A DNA stretch of 24,083 nt from Thiobacillus sp. GTDB lineage: Bacteria; Pseudomonadota; Gammaproteobacteria; Burkholderiales; Thiobacillaceae. The translations under genes were made by a program, and so were the position numbers. The stretch is taken from the NCBI RefSeq assembly GCF_024708915.1, contig NZ_JANJXQ010000010.1, forward strand, positions 1 through 24,083, read 5' to 3'. Shown here one piece after another: positions 19,248-24,083 of this stretch. Below the pieces are notes generated by a model that saw only the letters and a list, made by a program, of their open reading frames with translations, was not told the DNA's origin and searched no databases. Positions within the stretch are counted from its first letter, which is position 1, and each line of letters begins with the position of its first letter.

Positions 19248-20392
19248 GCTGCCTCCTTGTGCATCCGCTTCATCACGCGCCCGCTCTTGTCGGCCACCTT
19301 GCCCGCCAACTGGCCGCAGGCGGCGTCGATATCGTCGCCGCGCGTCTTGCGCGTGGTCACCACGTAGCCCGCGTCCTGCAGAATCTCGCGGAATACGCGC
19401 ATGGCGTCGGCACGCGGTTTCTCATAACCGGAATCCGGGAACGGATTGAACGGGATGAGATTGAACTTGCACGGCACCTCGCGCGTCAGTTCGATCAGCT
19501 GGCGCGCGTGTTCGGGTTGGTCATTGACGCCGGCCAGCATCACGTATTCGAAAGTGATGAAATCGCGCGGCGCGTACACCAGATAGCGCCGGCACGCCGC
19601 CATCAGTTCCGCGAGCGGATATTTCTTGTTGATCGGCACGATCTGGTCGCGCAGCGCGTCGTTGGGCGCGTGCAGGCTCACCGCCAGCGCCACCGGGCAG
19701 CGCTCCGCCAGCCGGTCCATCGCCGGCACCAGGCCCGAGGTCGACACCGTCACCCGCCGCCGCGACAGGCCGTAGGCGTGGTCGTCGAGCATGATGCCGA
19801 GCGCGGTCACCACGTTCTCGAAATTGGCCAGCGGCTCGCCCATGCCCATCATCACCACGTTGGTGACCGGGCGATCGGAAATCTCGCCTGCGCCGTGATT
19901 GGGTGTGGTACGGTTCGGCTCGGTCTTCAGGCTGTGCTGCGCCACCCACAGCTGGCCGATGATCTCGGCCACCGTCAGGTTGCGGTTGAAGCCCTGCCGC
20001 CCGGTCGAGCAGAAGGTGCACTCCAGCGCACACCCCACCTGCGACGACACGCACAGGGTGCCGCGATCGTCTTCCGGGATGAACACGGTTTCGATGCCGT
20101 TCCGCCAGGCTCGATCGCTGGCGGCTCCGCCGCTCGGGCCGACGTCGAACAGCCACTTGCGCGTGCCGTCGGCCGAGACGTGGGCGTAGTTGATCGCCGG
20201 CGCCGTCACCACTGCCTGCTGCTGCAGTTTTTCGCGCAGGCTCTTGGCGATGTCGGTCATCTGCGCAAAATCCGCCACCCCTGCCTGATGCACCCAGTGG
20301 AACACCTGGCGGGCACGGAACGGCTTTTCGCCGAGTTCGCCGAACCAGGCGGTCAGCCCTGCGAGATCGAGATCGAGCAGATTCTGCGGCAT
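19244..20392 (-). CDS. rlmN: Dual-specificity 23S rRNA/tRNA adenine-C2 methyltransferase RlmN
   Basis: RlmN is a radical-SAM enzyme that methylates A2503 of 23S rRNA and A37 of some tRNAs. From the ATG at 20392 the protein has 382 residues. It has Cys121, Cys125 and Cys128 (CALECTFC) for the [4Fe-4S] cluster, the GMGEPL motif at 183-188, and a methyl-carrying Cys359 in DAACGQL. A longer frame reaching 20557 is rejected because it runs back inside ndk and has a non-conserved Arg/Pro-rich start. Two insert-like stretches stand out: residues about 85-97 ([13 protein letters not shown]), before the [13 protein letters not shown] block, and about 156-173, before the [14 protein letters not shown] block. 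The first is encoded by palindrome-rich DNA. Confidence 0.95.
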   Translation of the reverse strand: MPQNLLDLDLAGLTAWFGELGEKPFRARQVFHWVHQAGVADFAQMTDIAKSLREKLQQQAVVTAPAINYAHVSADGTRKWLFDVGPSGGAASDRAWRNGIETVFIPEDDRGTLCVSSQVGCALECTFCSTGRQGFNRNLTVAEIIGQLWVAQHSLKTEPNRTTPNHGAGEISDRPVTNVVMMGMGEPLANFENVVTALGIMLDDHAYGLSRRRVTVSTSGLVPAMDRLAERCPVALAVSLHAPNDALRDQIVPINKKYPLAELMAACRRYLVYAPRDFITFEYVMLAGVNDQPEHARQLIELTREVPCKFNLIPFNPFPDSGYEKPRADAMRVFREILQDAGYVVTTRKTRGDDIDAACGQLAGKVADKSGRVMKRMHKEAA

Positions 20393-20399
20393 GCGTGGC

Positions 20400-20828
20400 T
20401 TAACGGCCGGCGTAGACTTCGCAGCCAGGGAAGAAGTAGGCGATTTCGACCGCCGCGGTTTCGGGTGCGTCGGAGCCGTGCACCGCATTGGCGTCGATGC
20501 TCTCCGCGAAGTCGGCGCGGATGGTGCCGGGTTCGGCCTTCTTCGGGTCGGTCGCACCCATCAGCGCGCGATTCTTGGCAATGGCGTCTTCACCCTCGAG
20601 CACCTGCAGCACCACCGGGCCCGACACCATGAACTCGACCAGATCCTTGAAGAAGGGGCGTTCCTTGTGTACGGCGTAGAAGCCCTCGGCTTCTTGGCGC
20701 GACAGATGCTTCATCCTGGATGCCACGACCTTGAGGCCGTTGCTTTCGAAGCGGCTGACGATCTTGCCGATCACGTTCTTTTTGACGGCGTCGGGTTTGA
20801 TAATGGAAAAAGTGCGCTGAACGGCCAT
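20400..20828 (-). CDS. ndk: Nucleoside diphosphate kinase
   Basis: Ndk moves the gamma phosphate of ATP to other nucleoside diphosphates through a phospho-histidine. The 142-residue protein has the standard length. It begins with [12 protein letters not shown] and carries the active-site signature [16 protein letters not shown], with catalytic His near residue 117. The ATG at 20828-20826 has GGAG nine bases upstream. It is the first gene of the long minus-strand cluster and has a plausible promoter 58-86 bases upstream. rlmN begins eight bases after its stop. Confidence 0.98.
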   Translation of the reverse strand: MAVQRTFSIIKPDAVKKNVIGKIVSRFESNGLKVVASRMKHLSRQEAEGFYAVHKERPFFKDLVEFMVSGPVVLQVLEGEDAIAKNRALMGATDPKKAEPGTIRADFAESIDANAVHGSDAPETAAVEIAYFFPGCEVYAGR

Positions 20829-20885
20829 GCGTATGCTCCAGACAAATGAGAAAACGGTTCAAAAAACCATGAAAATCAGCCCGCT

Positions 20886-20914
20886 AGAATAGCACGGCCG
20901 CCCCTCCCTGTCTT
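20886..20914 (-). promoter_or_regulatory. Sigma70-type promoter upstream of ndk
   Basis: On the minus strand AAGACA (20914-20909, four of six -35 matches) is followed after 17 bases by TATTCT (20891-20886, four of six -10 matches). Transcription would start near 20879 and give a leader of about 50 bases before ndk. This 179-base region between ndk and the TerC gene also has GC-rich inverted repeats (for example GGCGGC at 20920 with GCCGCC at 20934). Confidence 0.45.
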
Positions 20915-21007
20915 GACCCGGCGGCCAGTTTTTGCCGCCCCGCGTGGCGCGCAAACGCGCGCCTGCGTATAGTGGCGGCTGTCCACGTATCCGCCGAACC
21001 GCGCCCC

Positions 21008-21766
<759 letters not shown>

Positions 21767-23071
21767 GCCGTCACGCGCGGGACGATGCCGGGCTCGCCGG
21801 GTGCCGCCCGCGCGTCGGCATCGAGGCCGATGCCGGCCGCCCACAGCAGGCGCCCGTCGCACCACAACAGCGGCAGGCGGTCGCGCTGCCAGGGCGGGAC
21901 CGCCTGCTCCTGCAGCAGGTTCTTCAGGCTGCGATGGGGGCCGCCGGGATGCAGACGCAGGCGCTCGCCGCCCTGGCGCACTCCGAGCACGACCTCCCCC
22001 GCCGCCAGCATGGCGCGCTTCAAGCCAGCGCCCAGTTCGGCATCCATGCGCACACTCACCCCAGCGGACGGCACCGCCAGCATCGTTTCTCCCTGCCAGC
22101 GCACCGGGACGGCCGGAGCCGGTACCACCGCTGCGAGATAGGCTCCGCCTCGAAAGCGCCATACTTCCCGCTGCCCCAGCCTGACGCACACGCGCGCATC
22201 GTGCCGCGCATCCAGCAGCTGGTGCAGCGCTTCGTTCAACTGCCGCGCGCATGGCATGGGCTGGCCCTGCCGCTCGATAAAATAGCGCAGCAGATTGCGC
22301 GCACGCGGCCGGCTCAAAGCGGCCAGCGCCGCGCAATCGAGGCGATCGCCCGCAACGGCCGTCGCGGCATCGAGCTGCGCCAGGTTGTCCAGTAATTCGG
22401 CCGCATCGGCCTGCAGCGCGGCAGCGCGCGCGAGGGTGGCAGCGGCGCCGGGAAAATGCGCGGCCAGCAGCGGCATCGCCTGCTGGCGCAACGCATTGCG
22501 GCGGTAGCGGATATCCTGATTGCTCTCGTCGTCAACCCATACCAGGCCATGCGCCTGCGCGTAATCCAGCAGCCCGGCGCGCGGCACGCCCAGCAGCGGA
22601 CGCAGATGCGCGGCTTGCCATCCCGGCCGGCCTTGCGACTCGGCCATCGCCGCCAGGCCTTTCGGCCCCGCGCCGCGCAGCAGCTGCAGCAGAAGCGTTT
22701 CGGCCTGGTCGTCCTGCTGATGCGCAGTGAGCAGGAAGTCGGTATCCAGCGCGGCGAAAATGCGCTGACGTTCGCGCCGTGCCGCCGCCTCGATGCCGGC
22801 CGCATCGCCGCGCGCGATCCGTACGCGATGGATGCTTAATTCGACCTCGTGCGCTGCGCACAGCTGCGCGCAGAACTCCGCCCAACGCCCGGCATGCGGC
22901 GACAGGCCGTGATGCACATGTACCGCCTGCAGATCGAAAGGATGTTGACGACGCTGCGCCAGCAAGAGGTGGAGCAGCACCACCGAGTCGAGCCCGCCCG
23001 ACAACGCCAGCGTCAGACGTGCACGGGGAGGAACGTGGCGGGCAAGGCTGTCCGCCACCGCGGTGGCGGCC

Positions 23072-24040
<969 letters not shown>

Positions 24041-24083
24041 CGGCGGTCTTCATCAGGCTGTCACAGAACACAGGTTAGCCGGG

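Noticed and set aside
20393..20557. N-terminal extension of rlmN by 55 codons
   Set aside because: The extension lies inside ndk and is an Arg/Pro/Ser/Thr-rich shadow of it. The ATG at 20392 gives the normal RlmN start and length.
20945..20973. A promoter for the TerC gene
   Set aside because: TATAGT at 20968-20973 resembles a -10, but the sequence at the -35 position (TGGCGC) is poor. It is only mentioned in the gene entry.

Overview
This window is a GC-rich bacterial chromosome segment with a betaproteobacterial core gene order. Reading along the minus strand, it runs accA-tilS, then ndk-rlmN-pilF/pilW-rodZ-ispG-hisS-yfgM-bamB-der, then hflX-hflK-hflC-(DUF2065)-hisZ-purA, and it ends beside a tRNA-Leu gene on the plus strand. 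The order, the presence of hisZ and the protein sequences fit a Betaproteobacterium. I lean towards the Nitrosomonadales/Thiobacillaceae side, but that is inference. I see no prophage, insertion sequence or CRISPR array, and no obvious break in base composition.

Layout. 1-150: tRNA-Leu(CAG) and a hairpin that can terminate both the tRNA and the oppositely oriented purA. 154-5906 (minus): purA, a short hisZ, a two-helix DUF2065 protein, hflC, hflK and hflX, mostly overlapping or closely spaced. 5907-11742: a lineage-variable block in the place where most Betaproteobacteria carry hfq. It holds a possible 28-codon peptide gene, a cytosolic GAF-GGDEF-EAL protein, a GalT-like nucleotidyltransferase, two small plus-strand genes of unknown function behind a good sigma70-type promoter, and a membrane-anchored GGDEF-EAL protein that starts a few bases after der. 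11743-20828 (minus): der, bamB, yfgM, hisS, a dispersed-type inverted repeat, ispG, rodZ, pilF/pilW, rlmN and ndk, probably one long operon or overlapping operons starting at a promoter upstream of ndk. 21008-21766 (plus): a TerC-family membrane protein. 21763-24040 (minus): tilS and accA.

How the genes work together. Most are housekeeping: purine synthesis (PurA, Ndk), histidine synthesis (HisZ), ribosome and tRNA maturation or rescue (Der, HflX, RlmN, TilS, HisS), isoprenoid precursor synthesis (IspG), fatty acid synthesis (AccA), envelope assembly and quality control (BamB, YfgM, HflK/HflC), cell shape (RodZ) and type IV pilus assembly (PilF/PilW). The variable block adds two apparently complete cyclic-di-GMP synthesis/hydrolysis proteins with different inputs: a soluble GAF domain in one, a periplasmic sensor between two membrane helices in the other. 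The GalT-like gene has no Leloir-pathway neighbours. If the organism is a Thiobacillus-type sulfur oxidiser, it could instead be the APS:phosphate adenylyltransferase known from that group.

The most notable points are the missing hfq, the doubtful substrate of the GalT-like enzyme, the unlisted small peptide gene before hflX, the hairpin-forming dispersed repeat directly upstream of hisS, and the unknown two-gene plus-strand unit between the cyclic-di-GMP genes.
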